DNA of 64,000 nt, from the NCBI GenBank assembly GCA_049647585.1, contig JBARXY010000032.1:1-64000 (forward strand), written 5' to 3'. Source of the DNA: JAGQSZ01 sp049647585 (GTDB lineage Bacteria > Actinomycetota > Acidimicrobiia > Acidimicrobiales > Microtrichaceae). Made by a program: the position numbers and the translations under genes. This document shows, one piece after another, positions 33,914 to 43,251 of the stretch; position 1 is the stretch's first letter; each line of letters begins with the position of its first letter. Below the pieces are notes generated by a model, which was given only the letters and a program-made list of their open reading frames with translations, made no database searches and had not been told where the DNA came from.

Positions 33914-35983
33914 CTAGAGAGCTGACCGCAACTCTCGCCGCAGGTCCTTGATCTCGTCACGGAGCCTGGCCGCCTCTTCGAAGCGGAGTTCCTCCGATGC
34001 TGCGTTCATCTCGTCCTCTAGCAGCGAGATGATCCGCCCCAAGTCACTTGGTGCAACGTCTTTGAACTGTTCCGCCCGGGCCTTCTCGCCTGGTCGTTGC
34101 TTACGCCGACCCTTGCCGGGGTAGGGCGCCTCGGCCCCACCGGAACCGCGCAGGTCCGCCAGGATGTCGGTGACCGGCTTGGAAATGGTCTTCGGGTCGA
34201 TCCCGTGCTCGAGGTTGTGAGCCTCCTGCAGCCCACGTCGGCGGTTGGTCTCCGAGATCGCCTTGGTCATCGAGTCGGTGACCCGATCGGCGTACATGAT
34301 CACCTGACCGCGTGAGTTACGGGCCGTACGGCCGATCATCTGGATAAGGGAGGTCTCGGAACGCAGGAAGCCTTCCTTGTCGGCATCGAGAATCGCCATC
34401 AGCGAAACCTCGGGGATGTCCAGGCCCTCACGCAGCAGATTGATGCCCACCAGAACGTCGAACTCGCCCAGGCGGAGGTCCCGGACCAATTCGATCCGCT
34501 GCAGTGTGTCGACCTCGGAATGCAGATATCGGACGCGTACGCCCATTTCGAGCAGATAGTCGGTCAGGTCCTCGGCCATCTTCTTGGTCAGCGTCGTGAC
34601 GAGCACCCGCTCACCTACGTCCGTGCGTCCCTTGATGTTGGCCAACAGGTCATCGATCTGCCCCTTTGTGGGCTTGACCGTCACTTGGGGGTCGATCAGC
34701 CCGGTTGGACGCACGATCTGCTCCACGACCTTCGCAGAATGCTCGGTTTCCCAGCGTCCCGGCGTGGCCGACAGGAAGATCGTCTGGCCTGCCCGTTCGG
34801 CCCATTCCTCGAATCGCAACGGCCGGTTGTCGGCTGCTGACGGCAGGCGGAAACCGTGCTCGATCAGGTTCTCCTTACGGGAACGGTCCCCTTCGTACTG
34901 GCCGTGCAACTGAGGGATCGTGACGTGGGACTCGTCGATGATCGTCAGATAGTCATCAGGGAAGAAGTCCAACAGCGTGTGTGGAGCCTCGCCCGGCCCT
35001 CGCCCGTCCATCGGCGCCGAATAGTTCTCGACACCGTTGCAGAACCCCATTTCCTGCAGCATTTCGAGGTCGTACTCGGTGCGCATGCGCAGGCGCTGGG
35101 CTTCGAGCAGTTTGCCCTCCTTCTCGAAGTAGGCGAGGCGCTCCTGAAGTTCCTTCTCGATCCGGCCGATCGCCATACCCAGTCGGTCATCGGAGATGGC
35201 GTAGTGGGTGTTGGGGAAGATGGTGATCTCGTCGAGTTCACTGACCGTCTCCCCGGTCAGGGGGTCGACGACCGTGATCGACTCGATCTCGTCACCGAAG
35301 AGGGCCAATCTGACGACCGACTCCTCGTACGCCGGATGGACTTCGAGGGTGTCGCCACGGACGCGGAACTTGCCGCGCACCAGGTTCATGTCATTGCGCT
35401 CGTACTGTAGGTCGACCAGGCGGCGCAGCAGGTCGCGCTGGTCCACCGACTCCCCCGCCCGTGCCGAGAAAAGTCGGTTCGAGTACTCCTCGGGTGAACC
35501 GAGGCCATATATGCACGACACCGAAGCGACAACGATCGTGTCCCGCCTGGTCAGCAGCGCCGAGGTGGCGGCGTGGCGGAGTCGATCGATCTCGTCGTTT
35601 ACCGAGGAGTCCTTCTCGATGAAGGTGTCGCTGGAGGCGATATAAGCCTCGGGTTGGTAGTAGTCGTAGTACGAGACGAAATACTCAACCCGGTTCTCGG
35701 GAAAGAACTCGCGGAACTCGTTGGCCAGCTGGGCTGCAAGGCTCTTGTTGGGCGCAAGCACCAACGTCGGGCGCTGTACCTGCTCGATCGTCCAGGCGAT
35801 GGTGGCCGACTTTCCGGAGCCGGTGATACCCAGAAGTGTCTGGAAACGCTCACCTACGTTGACACCCTCGGCGAGTTCGGCGATGGCCTGGGGTTGATCA
35901 CCTGCCGGTTTGAAGTCCGAGACGACCTTGAAGGGGCGCAGAGCTGAGGGCTGAATCCGGGCGACTGCTGGGGAACTACTCAC
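33914..35983 (-). CDS. uvrB: Excinuclease ABC subunit B
   Basis: A 689-residue helicase-like repair protein. Walker A LLGITGSGKSATIAW, the damage-binding hairpin VSYYDYYQPEAYIASSDTFI, helicase motifs TIIDESHVTIPQ and IGRTARNSRGQVIMYAD, and the C-terminal UVR domain (EMNAASEELRFEEAARLRDE) that binds UvrC are all present. It lies 45 bases after coaE on the same strand; an operon is likely. Confidence 0.97.
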   Translation of the reverse strand: MSSSPAVARIQPSALRPFKVVSDFKPAGDQPQAIAELAEGVNVGERFQTLLGITGSGKSATIAWTIEQVQRPTLVLAPNKSLAAQLANEFREFFPENRVEYFVSYYDYYQPEAYIASSDTFIEKDSSVNDEIDRLRHAATSALLTRRDTIVVASVSCIYGLGSPEEYSNRLFSARAGESVDQRDLLRRLVDLQYERNDMNLVRGKFRVRGDTLEVHPAYEESVVRLALFGDEIESITVVDPLTGETVSELDEITIFPNTHYAISDDRLGMAIGRIEKELQERLAYFEKEGKLLEAQRLRMRTEYDLEMLQEMGFCNGVENYSAPMDGRGPGEAPHTLLDFFPDDYLTIIDESHVTIPQLHGQYEGDRSRKENLIEHGFRLPSAADNRPLRFEEWAERAGQTIFLSATPGRWETEHSAKVVEQIVRPTGLIDPQVTVKPTKGQIDDLLANIKGRTDVGERVLVTTLTKKMAEDLTDYLLEMGVRVRYLHSEVDTLQRIELVRDLRLGEFDVLVGINLLREGLDIPEVSLMAILDADKEGFLRSETSLIQMIGRTARNSRGQVIMYADRVTDSMTKAISETNRRRGLQEAHNLEHGIDPKTISKPVTDILADLRGSGGAEAPYPGKGRRKQRPGEKARAEQFKDVAPSDLGRIISLLEDEMNAASEELRFEEAARLRDEIKDLRRELRSAL

Positions 35984-36028
35984 CGCATGATCGTAGTTAT
36001 CCCCTGTGACGCCGACCCGGCACCCCGG

Positions 36029-36622
36029 CTATCGCAGGCTCTGGATCCAGGCCCACGCCTTGTCGATCGCAACTTCGAGTTCTTCCAGCCCATCGCTGTT
36101 GTCGATCACGAAGTTGGCTGCTTCAAGTCTCTTATCACGAGAGACCTGGTTGTCGATGCGCTTGCGTGCATCGGCCTCGGTGAACCCCCGGAACTTCACC
36201 AGACGTTCAACAGCTAGATCGTGGTGCAGGTCGACAACGATGGTTCCGGCCAGGTCACTCCAGCCGGACTCGACCAGCAGCGGCACGTCCAGGATGACCA
36301 CTCTGTCCGTGTCACGCACGGCTTCGACCCGGCTGAAGATTTCGTCCTGAACCCTTGGGTGGACGATCTTTCCCAGGTCTACGAGGGCATCGGGGTCGGT
36401 GAAGACGATGTCGGCGACGGCTGCCCGGTCGAGCTCGCCGTCCTCGGCAACGATGCCCACGCCGAACCGGTCGACCATTTCGTTGAAGACCTCGGTTCCG
36501 GATCGCTGAACTTCGTGCACGATCGCATCGGCGTCAACGACCACCGCACCCCGCTTGGCAAAAGCCGCGGAAACAGTCGATTTTCCGGATCCGATTCCGC
36601 CCGTCAGCCCTATCAGCAACAT
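36029..36622 (-). CDS. coaE: Dephospho-CoA kinase
   Basis: A 197-residue kinase for the last step of CoA synthesis. P-loop GLTGGIGSGKSTVSAAF, the DADAIVHEVQRSG substrate site, VVILDVPLLVESGW and the lid IVVDLHHDLAVERL are typical. Some actinobacterial CoaE proteins carry a C-terminal UPF0157 domain; here it is absent. Upstream partner of uvrB. Confidence 0.94.
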   Translation of the reverse strand: MLLIGLTGGIGSGKSTVSAAFAKRGAVVVDADAIVHEVQRSGTEVFNEMVDRFGVGIVAEDGELDRAAVADIVFTDPDALVDLGKIVHPRVQDEIFSRVEAVRDTDRVVILDVPLLVESGWSDLAGTIVVDLHHDLAVERLVKFRGFTEADARKRIDNQVSRDKRLEAANFVIDNSDGLEELEVAIDKAWAWIQSLR

Positions 36623-36812
36623 GGACTCAAGCTAGACGCCAGACCGCCGAGAGATGTCCTCGACGATCACCACACGCACCCAGCGCCGGCCCGCCCAGGA
36701 GCAGCCAGCTCGAGCGCCGTCAAGAAATTTCTAAGCGAACTCACAAGTCCGGTGCATGTGGTGCCGATATGGACTCTACGAACCGCGCCCTGCCCAAGTA
36801 CCTGGACCGCCC

Positions 36813-38705
36813 ATGCCTCGCACAAAGAAGTCCTCCGCAACAGTGGAGGACACAAACACCGTCTCCGATACGGAGGCACAGCCACTTCTGGAGCGGGTCA
36901 AGGCACGTGTGGCCACGGATCTTCGCAACGCACTGGTCGACCCGTCCCAGAACCCGGAAGGCGACTTCGACATAGTCGTCGGCCGGTCTGCGGCATCGGC
37001 GATGGACCGAGTACAGACCTTCAACGGCCTGATCATGGGTGTCCGGCTGGCGGCAACTGCGATTTCGCTACTGCTCGTCTCGGCGCACATCGATGCAGAA
37101 ACAACCAGTCTGCGCGTCTGGACCGGCCTGGTGGTCGCCTATGCGGTCTTCAGGGCCGTGAAACCGATCCGCTACTCCAACGACTTCCACTCGCTACTGC
37201 GGGTGATCGCCGAAGTGACGTTCCACGCCGTTACCGTTGTTGCGACCGGCGGCTGGGACTCACCGCTCATCTTCACCCTTCTGACGGCCATTACCGTCGC
37301 GGGGCTGGCACGTGGCTTCGGATTCTCCCTGCGTGTCGCGATCGCCACATCGATCACGGTGACCGTGCCGTACTTCAATCAGATGGGCAACGACCCGGAG
37401 ACGATTGTCCGATCCGCATCATGGAGCGGAATCATCATCCTCGTGGCGTTGGTCGCCGGCTACACACGGCGAATCTCGGGTCAGGCGGACCGCGAGAGGG
37501 AACTGGCGATGGATCGTCTCGGCCGACTCGCCGACGCCAACGCACTGCTCTTCAGCCTGCACCGGGTGACCCAGACGCTGCCTGCGTCGCTTGACCTGGG
37601 CGACGTTCTCGACTCGACGATGTCCCGCATGAAGTCGCTCGTCACCTATGACAGTGCGGCAATTCTTCTGTTCGACGAAGTCGACGGGCACTGGGAGGTC
37701 GTGCGTCACCAGGGAATGCACGTGCGTTCCCGGCTCGGAGCGACGGAGTTGCCCGAGGGTCTCCGCAGGGCGATCGCCCAGAACGGCATCGCCCACATTC
37801 CGAATCTCTCACAGATCTCGGACAATGGTCTGTCCAACCGTGCTGGCTCGGGCATCTACGCGGTACTCGCAGCACGAGGCTCGATAATCGGGCTTCTCGC
37901 CATCGAGCGGGGCGACACCGATCAGTTCACCGGTCGGGACATGGAACTGGTCGAGGGATTCGTGGCCCCGGCTGCTCTGGCGCTCGACAACGCCCGATGG
38001 TTCGCTCGCCTCAGGACGGTCGGAGCCGACGAGGAACGCACCCGAATTGCCCGTGACCTCCACGACCGGATCGGACAATCGCTCGCCTATCTGGCCTTCG
38101 AACTCGACCGCATGGTCGATCGCGACGAGGCCGGCGAATCCCTTTCGGAGCCGATCGCCCAACTCCGAGACGACGTCCGCGGGGTCATCCGCGAAGTTCG
38201 CGACACGCTCTATGACCTGCGAACCGATGTCTCCGAGGAACACGGGATCAGCGAGATTCTCGACCAGTACGCGACCAGGGTCGCCGAGCGCAGCAACCTG
38301 ACCATCCAGGTCGAGGCCGACAAGTCTCACCGGATTCCCCTACTGCAGGAACGTGAGATGTGGCGTGTCGCCCAGGAGGCGCTCGCGAACATCGAGAAGC
38401 ACGCCGGAGCGACCGCTGTTCGTGTGGTCTGGCGTTGCGACGGGGACCGGGCCTTCATCGACATCACCGACAACGGTGTCGGCTTCGAACAAGGACGTGC
38501 AGGCCGGATGGACTCCTACGGAGTTCTCGGAATGCGTGAGAGGGCATCGAGTATCGGCGCGGTACTCGAGATAGTCAGCGCCCCCGGCAGAGGAACCCGC
38601 GTCCGGTGCTCTCTCGCACCAAGTGAAACCCAGCCCAAGCAGGTCGACAGTGCAGAGGCGGACCAAGCAGAACCGGTCCTGAGCAGCACTGGCGACAGGA
38701 GGTAG
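36813..38705 (+). CDS. NarL-type sensor histidine kinase with GAF domain
   Basis: A 630-residue kinase. An N-terminal cytoplasmic stretch is followed by about five membrane helices (residues 70-215), a GAF domain (about 245-400), a HisKA_3 box (ERTRIARDLHDRIGQSLAYL, phospho-His in DLHD) and an HATPase (WRVAQEALANIEKHAGA, DNGVGFEQG). ATG 36813 (MPRTKKSSATV) is taken as start. It is 2 bases from its response regulator. The signal is unknown; membrane helices plus GAF suggest a membrane or small-molecule cue. Confidence 0.88.
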   Translation: MPRTKKSSATVEDTNTVSDTEAQPLLERVKARVATDLRNALVDPSQNPEGDFDIVVGRSAASAMDRVQTFNGLIMGVRLAATAISLLLVSAHIDAETTSLRVWTGLVVAYAVFRAVKPIRYSNDFHSLLRVIAEVTFHAVTVVATGGWDSPLIFTLLTAITVAGLARGFGFSLRVAIATSITVTVPYFNQMGNDPETIVRSASWSGIIILVALVAGYTRRISGQADRERELAMDRLGRLADANALLFSLHRVTQTLPASLDLGDVLDSTMSRMKSLVTYDSAAILLFDEVDGHWEVVRHQGMHVRSRLGATELPEGLRRAIAQNGIAHIPNLSQISDNGLSNRAGSGIYAVLAARGSIIGLLAIERGDTDQFTGRDMELVEGFVAPAALALDNARWFARLRTVGADEERTRIARDLHDRIGQSLAYLAFELDRMVDRDEAGESLSEPIAQLRDDVRGVIREVRDTLYDLRTDVSEEHGISEILDQYATRVAERSNLTIQVEADKSHRIPLLQEREMWRVAQEALANIEKHAGATAVRVVWRCDGDRAFIDITDNGVGFEQGRAGRMDSYGVLGMRERASSIGAVLEIVSAPGRGTRVRCSLAPSETQPKQVDSAEADQAEPVLSSTGDRR

Positions 38706-38707
38706 TC

Positions 38708-39355
38708 ATGTCTATCCGTTTGATGCTCGCTGATGATCATCGAATGCTCCGGGAGGGTCTGCGTCGGTCAATGACCGACGCCGGGTTCGACGTCATCGGA
38801 GAGGCTCGTGACGGCGTCGAGGCAGTCACGCTCGCCCACGAGCTGCGACCAGACGTCATCCTCATGGATGTCACGATGCCCAACTGCGACGGCGTGGAGG
38901 CATGCCGGCAGGTCAAGGAGTCGGGCAGCCTGTCCAAGGTCGTCATGTTGACCATGCACGCCGACCAGGACGTCCTGACCAACGCGATCAGGGCCGGCGC
39001 GATCGGCTATCTGACCAAGGACTGCTCGACCCGTGAGATTGCCTCTGCGGTTCGGATGGCTGCCGAGGGCGACACAGTGCTGTCGCCGCAACTGGCCAGG
39101 TCGATGCTCGATGAGGTTCGTCGCCTGGACGAGCCGAAGACCCCCGAGGACGACCGCGTAGTGACCAAGCGCGAGGAGGAGGTCCTCCAGCTGATTGCGG
39201 ACGGATGTTCCACCCCAGAGGTCGCTGAGCAGCTCTACATCTCGCAGAAGACCGTCAAGAACCACTTGGCGTCCATCTACCAGAAGCTCGATGCCCGGGA
39301 CCGTACCCAGGCCGTGCTCCAAGCAGTACGGATGGGGATCGTGAGCCTCAGCTGA
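38708..39355 (+). CDS. LuxR/NarL-family response regulator
   Basis: A 215-residue protein with a receiver domain (residues 1-120; phospho-acceptor Asp in DVILMDVTMPNCDG, Lys in GYLTKDCS) and a C-terminal LuxR helix-turn-helix (TKREEEVLQLIADGCSTPEV, ISQKTVKNHLASIYQKL). It starts 2 bases after the kinase gene, so the two are cotranscribed and functionally paired. Two Flp pilin genes follow and could be targets; no site was identified. Confidence 0.92.
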   Translation: MSIRLMLADDHRMLREGLRRSMTDAGFDVIGEARDGVEAVTLAHELRPDVILMDVTMPNCDGVEACRQVKESGSLSKVVMLTMHADQDVLTNAIRAGAIGYLTKDCSTREIASAVRMAAEGDTVLSPQLARSMLDEVRRLDEPKTPEDDRVVTKREEEVLQLIADGCSTPEVAEQLYISQKTVKNHLASIYQKLDARDRTQAVLQAVRMGIVSLS

Positions 39356-39530
39356 CCTGATCGACCGGCCATATCGGTGGGCCGGGACAACACCACCGGG
39401 AGGCGAACCAACGATGGGCCAAAAGACCTATCAAGGTGAGCCGATCGGCACCGATACATAAGTTGCGAGGTTCGGCGGACGTTTCTCGCAGCAACTACCC
39501 AGAAACCGAAGCACCCAAATGGAGAATCAA

Positions 39531-39722
39531 ATGATGGTTCAGTACAACTTCCTCAAGTCCTGGCTGCAGGCCCACACCACCAGCGAGCGTGGCGCCTCCC
39601 TCGTGGAGTACGCACTCCTCGTGGCCCTGATCGCAGTCGTCTGCATCGCCGCAATCGGCGTGCTTTCCGGCGGCGTTCAGAAGACCTTCAGCGAAACCGG
39701 TGACTCGCTCTCCGGCGTCTGA
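39531..39722 (+). CDS. Flp pilin
   Basis: Sixty-three residues with the type IVb prepilin motif: after a short leader (FLKSWLQAHTTSER) comes G-ASLVEYALLVALIAVV, where prepilin peptidase cuts after Gly and Glu5 of the mature protein is present. The mature pilin is about 45 residues. ATG 39531 is preferred over ATG 39519 because GGAG stands 6 bases before it. No tad export genes occur in this window. A terminator hairpin follows. Confidence 0.9.
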   Translation: MMVQYNFLKSWLQAHTTSERGASLVEYALLVALIAVVCIAAIGVLSGGVQKTFSETGDSLSGV

Positions 39723-39744
39723 GGCTGACAAGCCCAAAGTAGTG

Positions 39745-39778
39745 AAGGAGGGCGGACCCAACGGGGTTCGCCCTCCTT
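39745..39778 (+). terminator. Hairpin terminator after first Flp pilin
   Basis: AAGGAGGGCGGACCC (39745-39759) pairs with GGGTTCGCCCTCCTT (39764-39778), with one G-T pair and the loop AACG. It separates the two pilin genes and may set their different expression levels. Confidence 0.75.
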
Positions 39779-39895
39779 CCATTTGTGGCCGGACGTCTGG
39801 TGGACCGAGGTCAGCCTCGAGGCCCCGGGCAGCCACGCTCGGTATCGAACGTCGAATTCTCGGCACCCCGAACTGCCGCTCCTCTGGGAGGAACG

Positions 39896-40111
39896 ATGAG
39901 AAACAGAGCAATTTCTAGAACACGATTCGACCGCCTATGCGTCAGCCGATCACGAAAGAACGAACGAGGTGCGTCACTGGTCGAGTACGCACTCCTGGTC
40001 GCGCTGATCGCAGTTGTCCTGACGATCGCTGTCGGGTCTCTCGGGACCTCGGTTACCGACAGTTTCAACAGCTCGGCCGACGACATCGACGCCGCCAAGC
40101 TCGGCGCCTAG
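39896..40111 (+). CDS. Flp pilin, second copy
   Basis: Seventy-one residues: a basic leader (MRNRAISRTRFDRLCVSRSR) before G-ASLVEYALLVALIAVV, identical in this core to the first pilin, then a divergent tail (SVTDSFNSSADDIDAAKL). ATG 39896 has GGGAGGA just upstream. The leader is longer than in the first copy. A paralogue made by tandem duplication; possibly a minor pilin. Confidence 0.88.
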   Translation: MRNRAISRTRFDRLCVSRSRKNERGASLVEYALLVALIAVVLTIAVGSLGTSVTDSFNSSADDIDAAKLGA

Positions 40112-40134
40112 GCCGCTCCAGCGGCCCTGGCGGG

Positions 40135-40866
40135 TCACTCGACCAGGCGCATACCGGTAGGTAGTAGGGACCCGTCATCGACGGGCAACTCCACCACGAA
40201 TCTGGTCCGGTGGGCCGAGAAGATGTGCTCGCTCATCAGGACGGGCCTCCGCTGCTTGCTGCGGGTGACTCGCTCCGCGACCAGCACCGGTGAACCCGGC
40301 GGCACTTGCAACAACTCCGCCGAGTCCGGCTCGGCCAATTCGGCCCCGATTGTCTGGGTCGCGCCGCCGAGTTCGACCGGTAGTTGTTCGAGGAACGATG
40401 CCCGTTGGACGTCGTCACGACTCAGCGACGCTCCGAGGCTTTCCGGACACCACACTGTGACAATGGCGAAAGGCTCCCCGTCGGCCAGGTTCAACCGTCG
40501 GACCGCCAGGACGTCACGGGAGCCGAGCACGGAGCGGACCTGCTCCGGTGCTCTGACGAAACCGAAAGACAGGATTCGTCTCTCGGAGCGGATCCCCGCG
40601 GCCGACAACTGGGCTTCGAGGGTGTCGAGCCTGGATAGGTCCTGGCGTAGTGGTTCACCCGCCACGAGCCAGCCGAAACCCTGACGGCTCTCGACCAGAC
40701 CCTCGGCCCTCAGAACTTCTAGGGCACGCCTGATGGTGACCCGGCTGGCGCCGTAACTCTCTGAGAGTTCGGACTCGGAGGGCAGGACCCTGGCAACGGC
40801 GAACTCAGCGCTTGCCAGCCGTTGACGGAGGTCATCGGCGATCGACTGGTATCTGATGGGCCTCAC
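40135..40866 (-). CDS. GntR-family regulator with UTRA domain
   Basis: A 243-residue repressor-type protein: N-terminal winged helix (LPSESELSESYGASRVTIRR, ALEVLRAEGLVESRQG) and a C-terminal UTRA ligand domain (RRLNLADGEPFAIVTVWCPE to RTRFVVELPV). It starts at GTG 40866 and is divergent from aconitase across 85 bases that carry repeated TTGTA boxes. It probably controls itself and the aconitase gene. The ligand is unknown. Confidence 0.85.
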   Translation of the reverse strand: MRPIRYQSIADDLRQRLASAEFAVARVLPSESELSESYGASRVTIRRALEVLRAEGLVESRQGFGWLVAGEPLRQDLSRLDTLEAQLSAAGIRSERRILSFGFVRAPEQVRSVLGSRDVLAVRRLNLADGEPFAIVTVWCPESLGASLSRDDVQRASFLEQLPVELGGATQTIGAELAEPDSAELLQVPPGSPVLVAERVTRSKQRRPVLMSEHIFSAHRTRFVVELPVDDGSLLPTGMRLVE

Positions 40867-40869
40867 TCA

Positions 40870-40890
40870 ACTTGTAGTATACTTGTATTA
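40870..40890. promoter_or_regulatory. Candidate GntR operator in acn promoter
   Basis: ACTTGTA occurs twice with an 11-base period, overlapping the palindrome AGTATACT (40876-40883). One DNA turn between boxes fits dimer binding by the divergent GntR protein. It lies about 65 bases before the aconitase start. Confidence 0.5.
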
Positions 40891-40951
40891 GATCGCTCGT
40901 CGTAGGCCGACCGAACAGGTCGTCTCCGAGCCGAACTTGAGGAGCAGAAGT

Positions 40952-43222
40952 ATGGCAGTCAGCGCATCAACCCCGATCGAACTCGTCCGGTCCGTCTACG
41001 CCAAGTTCGAGGAGCGGGTCGACGCCGCCAGAGACCGCCTCGGTCGCCCCTTGACCCTTGCAGAGAAGATCCTCATCAGCCATCTCGATGACCCAGCCGA
41101 GACATTCGAACGCGGCGTCACCTACAACGACCTACGCCCTGACCGCGTGGCCATGCAGGATGCCACTGCGCAGATGGCGCTGTTGCAGTTCATGACCGCC
41201 GGGCTCGACTCAGTGGCCGTTCCTTCCACCGTGCACTGTGACCATCTGATCCAGGCCAAGGAGAACGGCCTCATCGATCTGCTGGCGGCCGAGAGCACTA
41301 ACGCCGAGGTCTACGACTTCCTCGAATCGGTGTCGGCCAAGTACAACATCGGTTTCTGGGGTCCCGGCTCGGGAATCATTCACCAGGTCGTCCTCGAGCA
41401 GTACGCATTCCCCGGCGGAATGATGGTCGGGACGGACAGCCACACACCCAACGCCGGTGGCCTGGGAATGGTCGCCATCGGGGTCGGCGGTGCCGATGCC
41501 GTCGACGTCATGACCGACTTCCCGTTCAACGTCCGTTGGCCGAAGCTGATCGGCGTCAAGCTGACCGGTGAGCTCAACGGCTGGTCCGCACCCAAGGACA
41601 TCATCTTGAAGGTGGCGGACATTCTCACCGTCAAGGGTGGAACCGGGGCAATCGTCGAATACTTCGGGCCGGGTGCCGAGTCACTGTCGTGCACCGGCAA
41701 GGCCACCATCTGCAACATGGGCGCAGAGATCGGCGCGACGACATCGCTGTTCGGCTACGACCCAGCCATGTCGCGTTATCTGGAAGCAACCGGACGCGGC
41801 CAGATCGCCGAGGCAGCTGACACGGTCGCCCGCCATCTGCGTGCCGACGACGAAGTTCTGGCCGATCCGCAGAGCTTCTACGACTCGGTCATCGAGATCG
41901 ACCTGTCGACCTTGAGGCCACACATCAACGGCCCTCACACGCCGGATCTGGCCAGGGAGGTTTCAGCCCTCGGCGACGAGGCACGCGAGGAGGGCTGGCC
42001 TCTCGAGATCAGCTCGGCCCTGGTGGGTTCGTGCACGAACTCCTCCTATGAGGACATCACCCGTGCCGCGTCGATCCTGCGCTTCGCCGCCGACAACGGC
42101 CTACGGGTCAAGACTCCCCTGATGATCACTCCCGGTTCCGAGCAGGTCCGGGCAACCATCGAGCGCGATGACCTGCTCCAGGCGTTCACCTCGGCCGGTG
42201 CAACCGTGCTCGCCAACGCCTGCGGGCCTTGCATCGGGCAGTGGGCCCGCCCGGCGGCCGACATCGACCATCCCAACACGATCGTCACCAGTTACAACCG
42301 CAACTTCCCGAAACGCAACGACGGATCGGTCAACACCCTCGCATTCGTCACTTCTCCCGAGACTGTCGTGGCGCTGGCGCTCGCAGGCACGATCGACTTC
42401 GATCCACTGACCGACACCTTGGTCAACAGCTCCGGTGAGAAGGTAAGCCTTCCCGAACCTGTGGGTGAGGAACTACCGGCACTGGGCTTCACACCGGGCG
42501 AGAACACCTTCGTCGCTCCTCCGGCGGATCGCAGCGGTGTTCAGGTCCGAATTGCCGACGGATCCGACCGACTCCAAGCCTTGGAGCCGTTCTCGCCATG
42601 GGATGGCAACGACTATCTCGACCTGCCGATTCTGTTGAAGGCGCAGGGCAAGTGCACCACTGACCACATCTCGATGGCCGGCCCGTGGCTGAAGTACCGG
42701 GGTCACCTCGAGAACATCTCGGGCAACCTTTTCCTTGGCGCAATCAACGCGTTCACCGGCGAGGCCGGGATGGGCAAGGATCAGCTCGATGGCGAGACCC
42801 GGTCGTTCCCCGATATCGCCAAGCACTATCACGAGGCGGGTCAGCCCTGGGTCGCTGTCGGCGACGAGAACTGGGGGGAGGGCTCCTCGCGTGAACACGC
42901 CGCAATGGAACCCCGCTTCCGGGGCGCCAAGGCGATCATCGTGCGCAGCTTCGCCCGGATCCACGAGGCCAACCTCAAGAAGCAGGGTGTGCTTGCCCTG
43001 ACCTTTGCCGATCCGTCGGTCTATGACCAGATCGGCGAGGATGATCGGATCAGCATCATCGGCCTGGCCGAGCTGGCACCCGGAAAGCCGGTCGTCTGCG
43101 TGTTGACCAGGCCCGACGGAGGAACCCTCGAGTTCCAGTGCAACCAGACCATGAGCGCCGAGCACATCGAATGGTTCCGAGCTGGTTCAGCCCTCAACAT
43201 CATCCGAGCCCGTACCGCCTGA
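40952..43222 (+). CDS. acn: Aconitate hydratase (mitochondrial-type)
   Basis: A 756-residue aconitase that isomerises citrate to isocitrate. The [4Fe-4S] ligands are in ALVGSCTNSSYEDI and ANACGPCIGQW; MMVGTDSHTPNAGGLGM and the swivel-domain GEGSSREHAAMEPRF are conserved. The length matches mitochondrial-type aconitase rather than the about 900-residue AcnA of many actinobacteria. ATG 40952 has GAGGAG before it. The divergent GntR gene probably regulates it. Citrate synthase lies 3 kb downstream. Confidence 0.95.
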   Translation: MAVSASTPIELVRSVYAKFEERVDAARDRLGRPLTLAEKILISHLDDPAETFERGVTYNDLRPDRVAMQDATAQMALLQFMTAGLDSVAVPSTVHCDHLIQAKENGLIDLLAAESTNAEVYDFLESVSAKYNIGFWGPGSGIIHQVVLEQYAFPGGMMVGTDSHTPNAGGLGMVAIGVGGADAVDVMTDFPFNVRWPKLIGVKLTGELNGWSAPKDIILKVADILTVKGGTGAIVEYFGPGAESLSCTGKATICNMGAEIGATTSLFGYDPAMSRYLEATGRGQIAEAADTVARHLRADDEVLADPQSFYDSVIEIDLSTLRPHINGPHTPDLAREVSALGDEAREEGWPLEISSALVGSCTNSSYEDITRAASILRFAADNGLRVKTPLMITPGSEQVRATIERDDLLQAFTSAGATVLANACGPCIGQWARPAADIDHPNTIVTSYNRNFPKRNDGSVNTLAFVTSPETVVALALAGTIDFDPLTDTLVNSSGEKVSLPEPVGEELPALGFTPGENTFVAPPADRSGVQVRIADGSDRLQALEPFSPWDGNDYLDLPILLKAQGKCTTDHISMAGPWLKYRGHLENISGNLFLGAINAFTGEAGMGKDQLDGETRSFPDIAKHYHEAGQPWVAVGDENWGEGSSREHAAMEPRFRGAKAIIVRSFARIHEANLKKQGVLALTFADPSVYDQIGEDDRISIIGLAELAPGKPVVCVLTRPDGGTLEFQCNQTMSAEHIEWFRAGSALNIIRARTA

Positions 43223-43251
43223 GCTGACAGGCCGGGACCAGGCGCTTCGGA

